Origin: Acidobacteriota bacterium
GTDB taxonomy: Bacteria; Acidobacteriota; Terriglobia; Terriglobales; Acidobacteriaceae
Reading direction: 5' to 3'
DNA length: 7,573 nt
NCBI GenBank assembly: GCA_021805955.1
Contig: JAJZDO010000272.1
Location: 1-7,573, forward strand
Shown here: in pieces, positions 1 to 6,659 of the stretch
Layout of the letters: each line of letters begins with the position of its first letter
How positions within the stretch are numbered: the first letter of the stretch is position 1
Position numbers and translations under genes: made by a program
The notes under the pieces: model-generated
The model's database searches: none
The model's input: the letters and a program-made list of their open reading frames with translations, nothing else
What the model was told of the DNA's origin: nothing

Positions 1-30
1 CGCGGCAACATCCGCTCCGGAGGAATGAAC

Positions 31-1896
31 ATGCAGGCGGAGCGCGGCGCGCGCGGCGGCGGCAGATCTGTCGTTGACCAGACCAAGCGCAAAGTCAGTC
101 TCAAGCGCCTGTGGCCTACCATCTGGTCATTGGTCAAGCCGCGACGCTGGCTCATCGCGCTTGGCATGGTGCTGGTCGCCATCAAGACGGTAGCCGGCCT
201 CACGTTGCCGTATCTCACCAAGTTTCTGGTGGACGGCGTGCTCAACGCCGCGCATCCGGTGCCGAGTCTTCTGCCCAGGCTGATTGCCGCTGTCTTTGTC
301 GCCACCATCGTGCAAGCCGTCACGGCATTTGCACTCACCCAGCTTCTCTCGAAGGAAGGGCAGAAGCTGATCAGCGAACTGCGCAAGCAGGTGCAGCGCC
401 ATGTTGGCCAGCTTTCGGTTGCGTATTACGATTCCAATCGCACCGGCACTCTCGTTGCACGCATCATGAATGATGTCGAGGGCGTGCGCAACCTGATCGG
501 TACAGGCCTGGTGGAGTTTGTCGGCGGCGTCCTCACCTCAGTGCTCGCCTTTGCGTATCTGCTTCACCGCAGCGCCATTGTCACGCTCACCGTCTTTGCG
601 GTTATCGGAGTCTTCACGGTTGTTCTGCAATCGGGCTTCAAGAAGATTCGCCCCATCTTTCGCGAGCGCGCCAAGATCAACGCCGAGGTCACCGGGCGAT
701 TGACGGAATCGCTGGGCGGCGTGCGTGTCATCAAGGGCTATCATGCCGAGGAGCGCGAGTCGTCCGTCTTTGGTCGCGGTGTCGACCGGCTGCTACAGAA
801 TGTCATCAGCTCGCTCACCATGACCAGCACGCTTTCAGCCGCTTCCACTACAGTGCTTGGGCTGGTCTCCTGCATCGTGATGTGGCTGGGTGGGCATCTT
901 GTCATGCAGCACCGCTGGCTGGTGGGCGATTACGTCTCCTATCTTGCTTTTCTCGCCTTCATGATCGCGCCGGTCTTTCAGATCGTGAATATCGGCACGC
1001 AGCTTTCCGAGGCATTTGCCGGCCTGGATCGAACGACGGAGATTCTGGCTGAACTGGACGAAAACGCGGATGCTTCGCGCACGCGCCTCATGTCACCCAT
1101 CGACGGCAGGGTGCAGTTTTCTCAGGTTGAGTTCGCCTACGATCCGGACAAACCTGTTCTGCGTGGCATCGACTTTCAGGCTGAACCCGGCACAGTCACC
1201 GCGCTGGTCGGCTCATCCGGGTCCGGTAAAAGCACCATCATCAGCCTCGTATGCGCCTTTCACAAGCCGGACTCCGGTTTTGTTTCCGTCGATGGTATCG
1301 ACCTGGCCACAGTTCGTCTGGACAGCTATCGCTCGCAGCTCGGCGTTGTCCTTCAGGACTCGTTTCTCTTTGACGGCTCTATCCGCGAGAACGTCATGTT
1401 TTCTCGCCCGGAAGCCAGCGAAGAACAGTTTCTCTTCGCCTGCCGCACGGCGCGCGTGGATGAGTTTGCAGAGAATTTTCCGGAGCGATACGACACCATT
1501 GTCGGCGAACGCGGCGTCAAGCTCTCCGGGGGCCAGCGCCAGCGGCTTTCCATCGCTCGCGCGTTGCTTGCCAATCCTCGGATTCTGATTCTGGATGAAG
1601 CTACCAGCTCGCTCGATTCAGAGTCTGAGGCGATGATTCAGGCTGGACTGAATGAGTTGATGCGCGGACGAACCACCTTCGTCATCGCGCATCGCCTGTC
1701 CACCATCCGCCGAGCGGACCAGATTCTGGTGGTTGAGGCGGGCCAGATTGTCGAACGCGGAACTCACAACGAGTTGTATGCGATGGGTGGCCGCTATTTT
1801 GATCTCTACACGCGCCAACACGGGCTGGAACAGAATCTCTTTCTCGCGCCAGGCGAAGGCGATTCCGTCACCAATGAGGTTGTCGCGGGGCGGTGA
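31..1896 (+). CDS. ABC exporter, fused membrane and ATPase domains (MsbA/multidrug type)
   Basis: A 621-residue half-transporter that should act as a homodimer in the inner membrane and use ATP to export a lipid or other hydrophobic substrate. The first ~330 residues carry about six hydrophobic segments (near residues 38-66, 80-106, 155-200 as a pair and 264-322 as a pair), the type I exporter fold. The C-terminal ATPase is complete: Walker A GSSGSGKST at 394-402, Q-loop Gln442, signature LSGGQ at 498-502, Walker B ending in Asp522-Glu523, and switch His554. I chose the ATG at 31 because GGAGG (19-23) lies 7 bases before it; the in-frame ATG at 25 is only 1 base away. The frame is open to the left edge, so a longer form is not excluded. 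Sequence alone cannot separate MsbA (lipid A flippase) from related multidrug exporters. The family call is firm and the substrate unknown. Confidence 0.93.
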   Translation: MQAERGARGGGRSVVDQTKRKVSLKRLWPTIWSLVKPRRWLIALGMVLVAIKTVAGLTLPYLTKFLVDGVLNAAHPVPSLLPRLIAAVFVATIVQAVTAFALTQLLSKEGQKLISELRKQVQRHVGQLSVAYYDSNRTGTLVARIMNDVEGVRNLIGTGLVEFVGGVLTSVLAFAYLLHRSAIVTLTVFAVIGVFTVVLQSGFKKIRPIFRERAKINAEVTGRLTESLGGVRVIKGYHAEERESSVFGRGVDRLLQNVISSLTMTSTLSAASTTVLGLVSCIVMWLGGHLVMQHRWLVGDYVSYLAFLAFMIAPVFQIVNIGTQLSEAFAGLDRTTEILAELDENADASRTRLMSPIDGRVQFSQVEFAYDPDKPVLRGIDFQAEPGTVTALVGSSGSGKSTIISLVCAFHKPDSGFVSVDGIDLATVRLDSYRSQLGVVLQDSFLFDGSIRENVMFSRPEASEEQFLFACRTARVDEFAENFPERYDTIVGERGVKLSGGQRQRLSIARALLANPRILILDEATSSLDSESEAMIQAGLNELMRGRTTFVIAHRLSTIRRADQILVVEAGQIVERGTHNELYAMGGRYFDLYTRQHGLEQNLFLAPGEGDSVTNEVVAGR

Positions 1897-1928
1897 TCTG
1901 GCTCCTGCCGACCACACGTTGGACCAGG

Positions 1929-4025
1929 TTAACTCTGCTCAGCAATCGCGAGTTGCTCCAGCAGAAACACGTAATCGAAGGCGATTTCCTTCAGATAATC
2001 GTAGCGTCCACTGGCGCCACCGTGTCCGGCCGTCATGTTGGTGTGCAGCAGCAGCGGACGAGCATTCGTCTTCAGTGTCCGCAGTTTGGCCACATATTTG
2101 GCTGGCTCCCAGTACATCACCTGGCTGTCATACAAACTGGTCTTCACCAGCATCGCCGGATACTCGCCCGGCTTCAAATTATCGTAGGGCGAGTAGCTCA
2201 GCATATACGCAAAATACCGGGCTTCGTTGGGATCGCCCCACTCCTCATACTCAGGAACGGTGAGCGGCAGAGTCGGGTCCAGCATCGTGTTCATCACATC
2301 TACAAACGGCACATGCGAAAGCACAACGCGGAAGCGCGACGGATCCCGGTTCACGACTGCGCCCATCAGCAATCCTCCGGCGCTGCCGCCTTCAATCGCC
2401 ACCCGCTCCGCATCGCCATATCCGCTCTCTGTCAGGTGTTCGACGCAGGTAAGGAAGTCGGTGAAGGTATTCTGCTTGCGCAGCATCTTTCCATCGTCGT
2501 GCCAGGTCTGCCCCATATCTCCGCCGCCGCGAATATGCGCATAGGCCATCACCACTCCGCGATCCAGCAGGCACAGCCGATTTGCATTGAAGCCAACCGG
2601 CAGCGCATAGCCATACGATCCGTAGCCATAGACATACAGCGGATTCTTCCCGCGTTCAAAACAGTCTTTTCGATAGACCAGCGAGATGGGCACTTTGACG
2701 CCGTCCGCAGCCTGCGCCCACACTCGCTCGCTCGTGTATCGTTCCCGTTGAAATCCGCCCGGGACGTCCTGCTGCTTCAGCAGCGTCGAAACGCCGGTTT
2801 CCAGATTGTATTCAAACACTGAGGCCGGCGTGGTCAGCGACTGATAGGCGTAGCGAAAACTGCTCGTGTCGAACTCCGCGTTGTGGCTTGCATGAGCCGA
2901 ATACGACGGGTCTTGAAAGAGAATTTCGCCGGATTTCTGCAACTCCATTTCGTTCACAAAACGATGGATCCGAAACTGTGGCAGGCCATTTTCGCGTTCG
3001 CAGGCAATCAGGAACTCCGCGAAGACTTCGATATCTTCAATCATGATTCCTCCGCGATGCGGAATCAGTTCTAACCCCGTCGGCGTGCCGGAAGCACTCA
3101 CAGAAATCGTCACTACGCGGAAGTCGCGTCCTCTGTCGTTGATGCGCATCAGCCAATGGCCGTTCCGATGGTCAACGTCATACTCATGATCTTCATGACG
3201 CGGGCGAATCACCTTCCAGGCATCCGACGGCCGATCCGCAGGCAGGTAGTGAATCTCGCTCGTCGTGTGGCTGGCCATATTCAGCAGCAGATATTCCCCG
3301 TCGCGCGTTTTGCTCACATGGATGTTGAAGCGCTCGTCCGGCTCCTCCAGCACCAACTCCTCATGTGTCGTTGCTTCGCGTGTGGGATCGTTGCCCAGCC
3401 GATGTTTCCACAACTGAAACTGCCGCTTCTGTACCTCATCCTCCACCGTATAAAACAGCGTCCTGTCGTCCGCAGCCCAGCAGATCGAGCCAACGCGTTC
3501 CCGCACAAACTCCAGTTCCTGGCCAGTGGCAATCTCACGAATATGCAGACTGTACTGACGAAATCCCTTGTAGTCCACCGTGTAGGCCAACCATCGCCCG
3601 CAATCGGAAACATCCATATCTCCTATCGCCATGAACGATTTTCCAGCCGCCAGCGCGTTGCCATCGAGCAGCATCTCTTCGCGTGAATCCGGCGCATCCG
3701 CACGACGCAGATACTGCGCATACTGCTTGCCCTCTTCGGTCCGCGACCAGTACCACCATCCCCGGTCGCGATAGGGAACGCTCTCATCGGTCTGGCGAAT
3801 GTGGCTGAGCATCTCCTGATACAAACTCTCGCGCAACGGTTCCAGCGTCGCCGTCATCGCCTCAGTGTAGGCGTTTTCGGCTTCCAGGTAGGCAATCACC
3901 TCCGGACTGGAGCCATCCTGAAGCCATCGATACTCATCGGTGAGGGTGATGCCATGGAACGTGCGATGGACGGCTTCTTTGCGGGCAACGGGTGGGTTCA
4001 CAGTGGGGCTCATTCCTTCCAGCAT
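1929..4025 (-). CDS. ptrB: Oligopeptidase B (protease II), S9A serine peptidase
   Basis: A 698-residue prolyl-oligopeptidase-family enzyme predicted to cleave short peptides after Arg or Lys in the cytoplasm; no signal peptide is visible. The N-terminal part has the family opening (a DEYRWLQD segment) and a region expected to form the beta-propeller that restricts access to small peptides. The C-terminal alpha/beta-hydrolase domain carries the nucleophile motif GGSAGG with Ser548, then Asp633 (in YDSQV) and His668 (in AGHGG). The Ser-Asp and Asp-His spacings of 85 and 35 residues equal those I recall for E. coli protease II (Ser532, Asp617, His652), and total length is close to its 686. Start: ATG at 4025 has a weak GGGG upstream. 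A second ATG at 4013 sits directly behind GGAAGGA, which is too close for a normal site. The gene converges on the ABC exporter, with 32 bp between stops, and diverges from the TPM gene. It is probably transcribed alone. Confidence 0.95.
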   Translation of the reverse strand: MLEGMSPTVNPPVARKEAVHRTFHGITLTDEYRWLQDGSSPEVIAYLEAENAYTEAMTATLEPLRESLYQEMLSHIRQTDESVPYRDRGWWYWSRTEEGKQYAQYLRRADAPDSREEMLLDGNALAAGKSFMAIGDMDVSDCGRWLAYTVDYKGFRQYSLHIREIATGQELEFVRERVGSICWAADDRTLFYTVEDEVQKRQFQLWKHRLGNDPTREATTHEELVLEEPDERFNIHVSKTRDGEYLLLNMASHTTSEIHYLPADRPSDAWKVIRPRHEDHEYDVDHRNGHWLMRINDRGRDFRVVTISVSASGTPTGLELIPHRGGIMIEDIEVFAEFLIACERENGLPQFRIHRFVNEMELQKSGEILFQDPSYSAHASHNAEFDTSSFRYAYQSLTTPASVFEYNLETGVSTLLKQQDVPGGFQRERYTSERVWAQAADGVKVPISLVYRKDCFERGKNPLYVYGYGSYGYALPVGFNANRLCLLDRGVVMAYAHIRGGGDMGQTWHDDGKMLRKQNTFTDFLTCVEHLTESGYGDAERVAIEGGSAGGLLMGAVVNRDPSRFRVVLSHVPFVDVMNTMLDPTLPLTVPEYEEWGDPNEARYFAYMLSYSPYDNLKPGEYPAMLVKTSLYDSQVMYWEPAKYVAKLRTLKTNARPLLLHTNMTAGHGGASGRYDYLKEIAFDYVFLLEQLAIAEQS

Positions 4026-4080
4026 ATCTGCCCCGGTGCGTATGCGTCAGCCGGCTTCTTTCACGCGCGAGATTTCACGA

Positions 4081-4111
4081 TGGAACCGCGGTGTCATGCT
4101 CCGCGTACAAT
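4081..4111 (+). promoter_or_regulatory. Candidate ECF-sigma-like promoter of the TPM/lemA operon
   Basis: TGGAAC (4081-4086), a 17-base spacer, then CGTA (4104-4107) resembles promoters used by ECF sigma factors; the B. subtilis SigW type is TGAAAC-N16-CGTA. TACAAT (4106-4111) overlaps it and matches the sigma-70 -10 box at 5 of 6 bases, but no good -35 box sits at 16-18 bases. Either reading puts the transcription start at about 4114-4119, at or just before the start codon. Based on pattern match only. Confidence 0.4.
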
Positions 4112-4118
4112 ACTGGTG

Positions 4119-4919
4119 ATGCGTCTTCGCTCTATCTTTGCTGGACTCATGCTGCCACTTGCCTGTCTGGTCCTCTTGCTCGCCTGCAAGGCGACAGCGG
4201 AGACGGTCGAGTCACTGCCGCAGCCGCAGGATTACGTCTCCGATTTTGCTCACGTCCTTTCTGACGCAACCATCGAACGCCTTGACCAGATTTGCTCCAG
4301 ATTGGATCACGGCGGCGCCAATGCGCAGATCGCCGTCGTCACCGTCCACAACATGAATGGAGACGACGCGGCGGACTTTGCCAATCGGCTCGAAGAGCGC
4401 TGGAAAGTAGGACCCAAAGGCTCAGACCGCGGCATTCTGATGCTGCTTTCCGTTGACGATCACAAATACTGGATCGAGGTCGGCTACGGGTTGGAAGGAA
4501 TCTTGCCCGACGGCAAAACCGGTGATATCGGTCGCGCGATGGTGCCATATCTGAAAAGCGGCAACTACGACGATGCCGTGCTCACCGCAGTCAGCCAGAT
4601 CGCCAGCGTCATTCATGCTGATTCTGGCACGGCTGACTCCGCGACTTCAGATCAGCAGGATGCCTCAGCCGCCGCCCATCGTCATCGCCACTCCGTGTCA
4701 CCCATCGGGCTGCTGATTCGCATAGTCCTGATTCTGGGGGTTCTTGTTTTCCTTGGCTCGCGTGGCATCCTCGGTCTTTTTCTTGGCATGATGATGGGCG
4801 GCGGTTTTGGCGGTGGCGGTTTTGGCGGTGGCGGTTTTGGTGGCGGTGGTGGAGATTCAGGTTTTGGCGGTTTTGGCGGGGGCCAATCCGGCGGCGGCGG
4901 AGCCGGTGGAGGCTGGTAG
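4119..4919 (+). CDS. TPM-domain protein (YgcG family) with signal peptide and glycine-rich tail
   Basis: A 266-residue envelope protein. Residues 1-27 look like an export signal: Arg at 2 and 4, a long hydrophobic core, then LLAC at 20-23 (a possible but imperfect lipobox) and an ATA site at 25-27 for signal peptidase I. The TPM domain (PF04536 type) spans about residues 36-166 and includes the typical EVGYGLEG segment at 120-127. A His/Arg-rich linker and a second hydrophobic segment (about 195-228) precede a tail of Gly-Phe repeats ending GGGW, as is usual for this family. The molecular role is not settled; some members of the fold have been reported as phosphatases in photosystem II repair, but most bacterial YgcG proteins are uncharacterised. 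The open frame extends upstream to 3801, but that part is antisense to the peptidase gene. ATG 4119 is preferred because the signal peptide begins there. In-frame ATG 4080 and GTG 4116 are alternatives, and none has a good ribosome binding site. lemA follows 66 bp downstream, the standard partner. Confidence 0.87.
   Translation: MRLRSIFAGLMLPLACLVLLLACKATAETVESLPQPQDYVSDFAHVLSDATIERLDQICSRLDHGGANAQIAVVTVHNMNGDDAADFANRLEERWKVGPKGSDRGILMLLSVDDHKYWIEVGYGLEGILPDGKTGDIGRAMVPYLKSGNYDDAVLTAVSQIASVIHADSGTADSATSDQQDASAAAHRHRHSVSPIGLLIRIVLILGVLVFLGSRGILGLFLGMMMGGGFGGGGFGGGGFGGGGGDSGFGGFGGGQSGGGGAGGGW
4801..4845 (+). repeat. 15-bp in-frame tandem repeat coding for Gly-Phe units
   Basis: Three consecutive 15-base units start at 4801, 4816 and 4831. 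The first two are identical (GCGGTTTTGGCGGTG) and the third differs only in its last bases. They encode five-residue Gly-rich units with one Phe in the tail of the TPM protein; shorter degenerate copies continue to about 4880. Since 15 is a multiple of three, gain or loss of a unit would leave the frame intact. Confidence 0.85.
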
Positions 4920-4985
4920 CCAACGTAGAACGATATTTTTTGCCCGGAGCCGCAAGCTTCGGCTGAACCTGGAGGAGCAAATACA

Positions 4986-5564
4986 ATGAAACGCGGATTA
5001 TGGATTTTCGTCGGGATTGTTACAGTTTTCATCTTCATCGGCCTGATGATCTTTGGCAGCTTCAAAAGCACACAAAACCAGCTTGTCTCCCTCGATGAAC
5101 AGGTGCGCACAAGCTGGTCCGATGTCGATGTTCAGTTGCAGCGACGCGCGGATCTCATCCCCAACCTGGTGGAGACCGTCAAGGGTTTCACCAAGGAAGA
5201 GAACTCGGTCTTCAGCGACATCGCCAACGCTCGCGCCGGACTGCTGAATGCGCATACTCCGAAAGACAAGATTGCGGCCAATGGTCAGTTGGATTCGGCT
5301 TTTGGCCGCCTGCTGGCACTTACCGAAAACTATCCTCAGCTCCGCTCCAACGAGGAGTTCCTCCGCCTGCAGGATGAGCTTTCCGGCACGGAAAATCGCA
5401 TCGGCGTCAGCCGCCGCCGCTATAACGATTCGCTGCGCAGCTACAACACCTTCGTGCGCGAGTTTCCCAACAGCGTCTGGGCGGGCATGCTTGGCTTTGC
5501 CCCGAACAATGCATATTTTGAGGCCAGCCAGTCGGCGCGCACCGCTCCCGCTGTCAAGTTTTGA
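4986..5564 (+). CDS. lemA: LemA family membrane protein
   Basis: A 192-residue protein with one N-terminal membrane segment (about residues 5-25) followed by the helical LemA domain. The family hallmarks are present: a region from about 33 to 68 with SWSDVDVQLQRRADLIPNLV, and the C-terminal YNDSLRSYNT...FPNSVWAGMLGF block near residues 146-172. LemA proteins form a long helical bundle anchored in the membrane. They often sit beside TPM-domain (YgcG) genes, but their biochemical role is poorly known. The ATG at 4986 has a strong GGAGGAG (4971-4977) 8 bases upstream. The TPM gene ends at 4919, so the two are most likely one transcript. A small hairpin (stem 4948-4952 with 4960-4964, 7-base loop) lies in the gap and could tune expression of lemA relative to the TPM gene; that is only a possibility. 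The gene ends 52 bp before a strong hairpin. Confidence 0.94.
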   Translation: MKRGLWIFVGIVTVFIFIGLMIFGSFKSTQNQLVSLDEQVRTSWSDVDVQLQRRADLIPNLVETVKGFTKEENSVFSDIANARAGLLNAHTPKDKIAANGQLDSAFGRLLALTENYPQLRSNEEFLRLQDELSGTENRIGVSRRRYNDSLRSYNTFVREFPNSVWAGMLGFAPNNAYFEASQSARTAPAVKF

Positions 5565-5576
5565 TCCTGTTGTAGA

Positions 5577-5599
5577 TCGATCGAATCGATTCCGATCGA
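5577..5599. repeat. Imperfect palindrome just after lemA
   Basis: TCGATCG (5577-5583) pairs with CGATCGA (5593-5599). Between them lies the self-complementary AATCGATT (5584-5591) plus one unpaired C at 5592. The whole 23-base stretch is thus nearly two-fold symmetric. It begins 13 bp after the lemA stop and precedes the large hairpin by 17 bp. It may be a protein-binding site, part of the lemA 3' end, or chance. Confidence 0.55.
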
Positions 5600-5616
5600 G
5601 AACCGACAAGCTGCAA

Positions 5617-5660
5617 AACCGAAAGCGCCGGACACATGGCTGTGTCCGGCGCTTTCGGTT
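5617..5660. terminator. Bidirectional terminator hairpin between convergent genes
   Basis: The 20-bp arms 5617-5636 and 5641-5660 are perfect inverted repeats around a TGGC loop; the stem is GC-rich in the middle. It lies 52 bp after the lemA stop and 19 bp after the STAS gene stop on the other strand, exactly where two transcripts meet. Read on the minus strand, the stem ends in TT and is followed by TT (AAAA at 5615-5618 on the plus strand), giving a short U-run as in an intrinsic terminator. On the plus strand the stem ends in TT but GGGAAGGG follows, so termination of lemA may be weaker or rely on the stem alone. Confidence 0.85.
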
Positions 5661-5679
5661 GGGAAGGGAGAAACTGAAT

Positions 5680-6024
5680 CTACTTGAAGGACGCTATGGC
5701 GCTTGCCTCATCCTCATAGATATCAAAAACCGTGTACAGCTTGGTCAACTGCAAAACATCTTTCACCTTTTTTGTCAGGTTCAGCAGCTTCACATTCGCC
5801 TGCTGATTCTTTGCGGTTGTGTATGCGCTCACAAGCTCACCCAATCCAGAACTGTCAATGTAGTTCACTTCGCCCAGGCCGATCAGAATATTCTTGATGC
5901 CTTTGCTGATCAGTTCACGGATCGCGTCGCGTAGTTGTACGCTTCCTTCGCCAAGCGTGATGCGCCCGCTCAGGTCCAGAATCGTTACGCCATCCAGTTC
6001 GCGTGTTGCAATGGATAATGCCAC
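5680..6024 (-). CDS. STAS-domain anti-sigma factor antagonist (RsbV/SpoIIAA type)
   Basis: A 114-residue single-domain cytoplasmic STAS protein. In partner-switching systems such a protein, when unphosphorylated, binds an anti-sigma kinase and frees the kinase's target; the kinase inactivates it by phosphorylating one serine. The phospho-site motif is present as DSSGLGEL with Ser58, the same number as the known site in B. subtilis SpoIIAA. The N-terminal DLSGRI strand-loop and the C-terminal KLYTVFDIYEDEASAI segment also fit the fold. The start is a GTG at 6024-6022: AGGAGG (6038-6033) is 8 bases upstream, and the protein then begins at the normal domain boundary. A longer open frame from ATG 6096 would add 24 residues running into the kinase gene and is not favoured. 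The kinase gene ends 43 bp upstream, so the two form an operon. No sigma factor gene is in the window. Confidence 0.93.
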   Translation of the reverse strand: MALSIATRELDGVTILDLSGRITLGEGSVQLRDAIRELISKGIKNILIGLGEVNYIDSSGLGELVSAYTTAKNQQANVKLLNLTKKVKDVLQLTKLYTVFDIYEDEASAIASFK

Positions 6025-6067
6025 AGTGTGTTCCTCCTGGTCTTTTTTCAGATGGTATCGCGTCTCG

Positions 6068-6541
6068 CTAGCTGGAAGCGCCAGTTGAAGCCGCAAACTT
6101 TTTTACAAGCCGTATTTCAGTGCCCGGATGTAGTTGTCGAAAGTTTACCTCATCGAAGAACGATCGTATCAGGAAGATTCCTCGTCCTGTGCCTCGAAGG
6201 ATATTTTCCTCAGCCAGCGGATCAGGTAGCTTTTCCATGTCAAATCCTGTCCCCTCATCCGCTACGGTCGCCATCAGTTGTTCCTGGGAGCACTCCAGTG
6301 TGACCGTGATGAATTTTGCCGGATCATAACTGTTGCCGTGCAGCACGGCATTCACGGCTGCTTCGCGGATACCCATCACCAGCTTGAATCCCTCATCTGA
6401 GTCGATACCCGCCGCTTCAATAAGCTTTTCTGCCTCTTCTTCCACCCTGGAGACGCTCTCCATCGTGGAAGCAAGTTGAAGTCGTATCCGTTCTGTCTCA
6501 GGCTTCGACAATCTTTCCTCTGGAGCGCGGCAAGGATTCAT
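6068..6541 (-). CDS. Anti-sigma-type serine kinase (RsbW/SpoIIAB-like ATPase)
   Basis: A 157-residue GHKL ATPase-fold protein predicted to phosphorylate the neighbouring STAS protein and, in its free form, to hold a target such as a sigma factor inactive. The ATP site is intact: N-box REAAVNAVLHGN with Glu60 and Asn64, G1 box DEGTGFD at 95-101, and G2 box GTGRGIFLI at 117-125. No transmembrane or extra domain is seen, and length is typical for the family. The start is uncertain. ATG 6541 has no ribosome binding site (CCCTTGCC precedes it). TTG 6511, in frame, follows AGAGGAAAGA with good spacing and would give a 147-residue protein beginning at the conserved domain edge; I consider TTG quite possible. 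In Bacillus the antagonist gene comes first (spoIIAA-spoIIAB, rsbV-rsbW); here the kinase comes first and no sigma gene follows. Confidence 0.9.
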   Translation of the reverse strand: MNPCRAPEERLSKPETERIRLQLASTMESVSRVEEEAEKLIEAAGIDSDEGFKLVMGIREAAVNAVLHGNSYDPAKFITVTLECSQEQLMATVADEGTGFDMEKLPDPLAEENILRGTGRGIFLIRSFFDEVNFRQLHPGTEIRLVKKFAASTGASS

Positions 6542-6574
6542 GGCAAGGGCGAAACATCTCGCTCACTCATAGGC

Positions 6575-6603
6575 AGTTTCAAGGCTGAGGCGCGTGGTGT
6601 CAA
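6575..6603 (-). promoter_or_regulatory. Candidate sigma-70 promoter of the kinase/STAS operon
   Basis: On the minus strand a perfect TTGACA (6603-6598) is followed after exactly 17 bases by GAAACT (6580-6575), which matches the -10 consensus at three positions including the key A2 and T6. Transcription would begin near 6568, giving a leader of about 27 bases to ATG 6541 or 57 bases to TTG 6511. The -10 box is weak, so this is tentative. Confidence 0.35.
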
Positions 6604-6644
6604 GCTGTTCCTGAAACTACGCAAAATTCATCGCTGGAATGTTT

Positions 6645-6650
6645 TACACT
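6645..6650 (+). promoter_or_regulatory. Possible -10 box just upstream of the PRC/MgtE_N gene
   Basis: TACACT fits the -10 consensus (TATAAT) at four positions and ends 9 bases before ATG 6660. No -35 box is recognisable at normal distance and there is no extended -10 TGN. If real, the mRNA would be almost leaderless, in line with the missing ribosome binding site. The start at ATG 6639 would rule this site out. Confidence 0.2.
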
Positions 6651-6659
6651 CAAGCTCGA

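Noticed and set aside
2..28. A possible tail of an upstream plus-strand gene reading AATSAPEE then TGA at 26-28
   Set aside because: Eight codons are too few to identify. The placement next to the exporter start would suit an operon, but it could be chance.
1893..2822. A 309-codon open frame on the plus strand opposite the peptidase gene
   Set aside because: It lies fully antisense to oligopeptidase B, whose catalytic residues are intact. It has no recognisable domain, its composition is odd (His, Arg and Gln rich), and it has no ribosome binding site.
3801..4118. A 5' extension of the TPM gene upstream of its signal peptide
   Set aside because: The extra 106 residues overlap the N-terminal part of the peptidase gene antisense and would bury the clear signal peptide in the middle of the protein.
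4682..5110. A proline-rich open frame on the minus strand
   Set aside because: The long Pro runs are just the reverse complement of the Gly-rich repeat codons of the TPM protein; the rest is antisense to lemA.
4998..5609. A 203-codon open frame on the minus strand opposite lemA
   Set aside because: It is a shadow of the clearly recognisable lemA frame and has no domain of its own.
6025..6096. An N-terminal extension of the STAS protein from ATG 6096
   Set aside because: It overlaps the end of the kinase gene, has no ribosome binding site, and a GTG with a strong AGGAGG lies at the domain edge.
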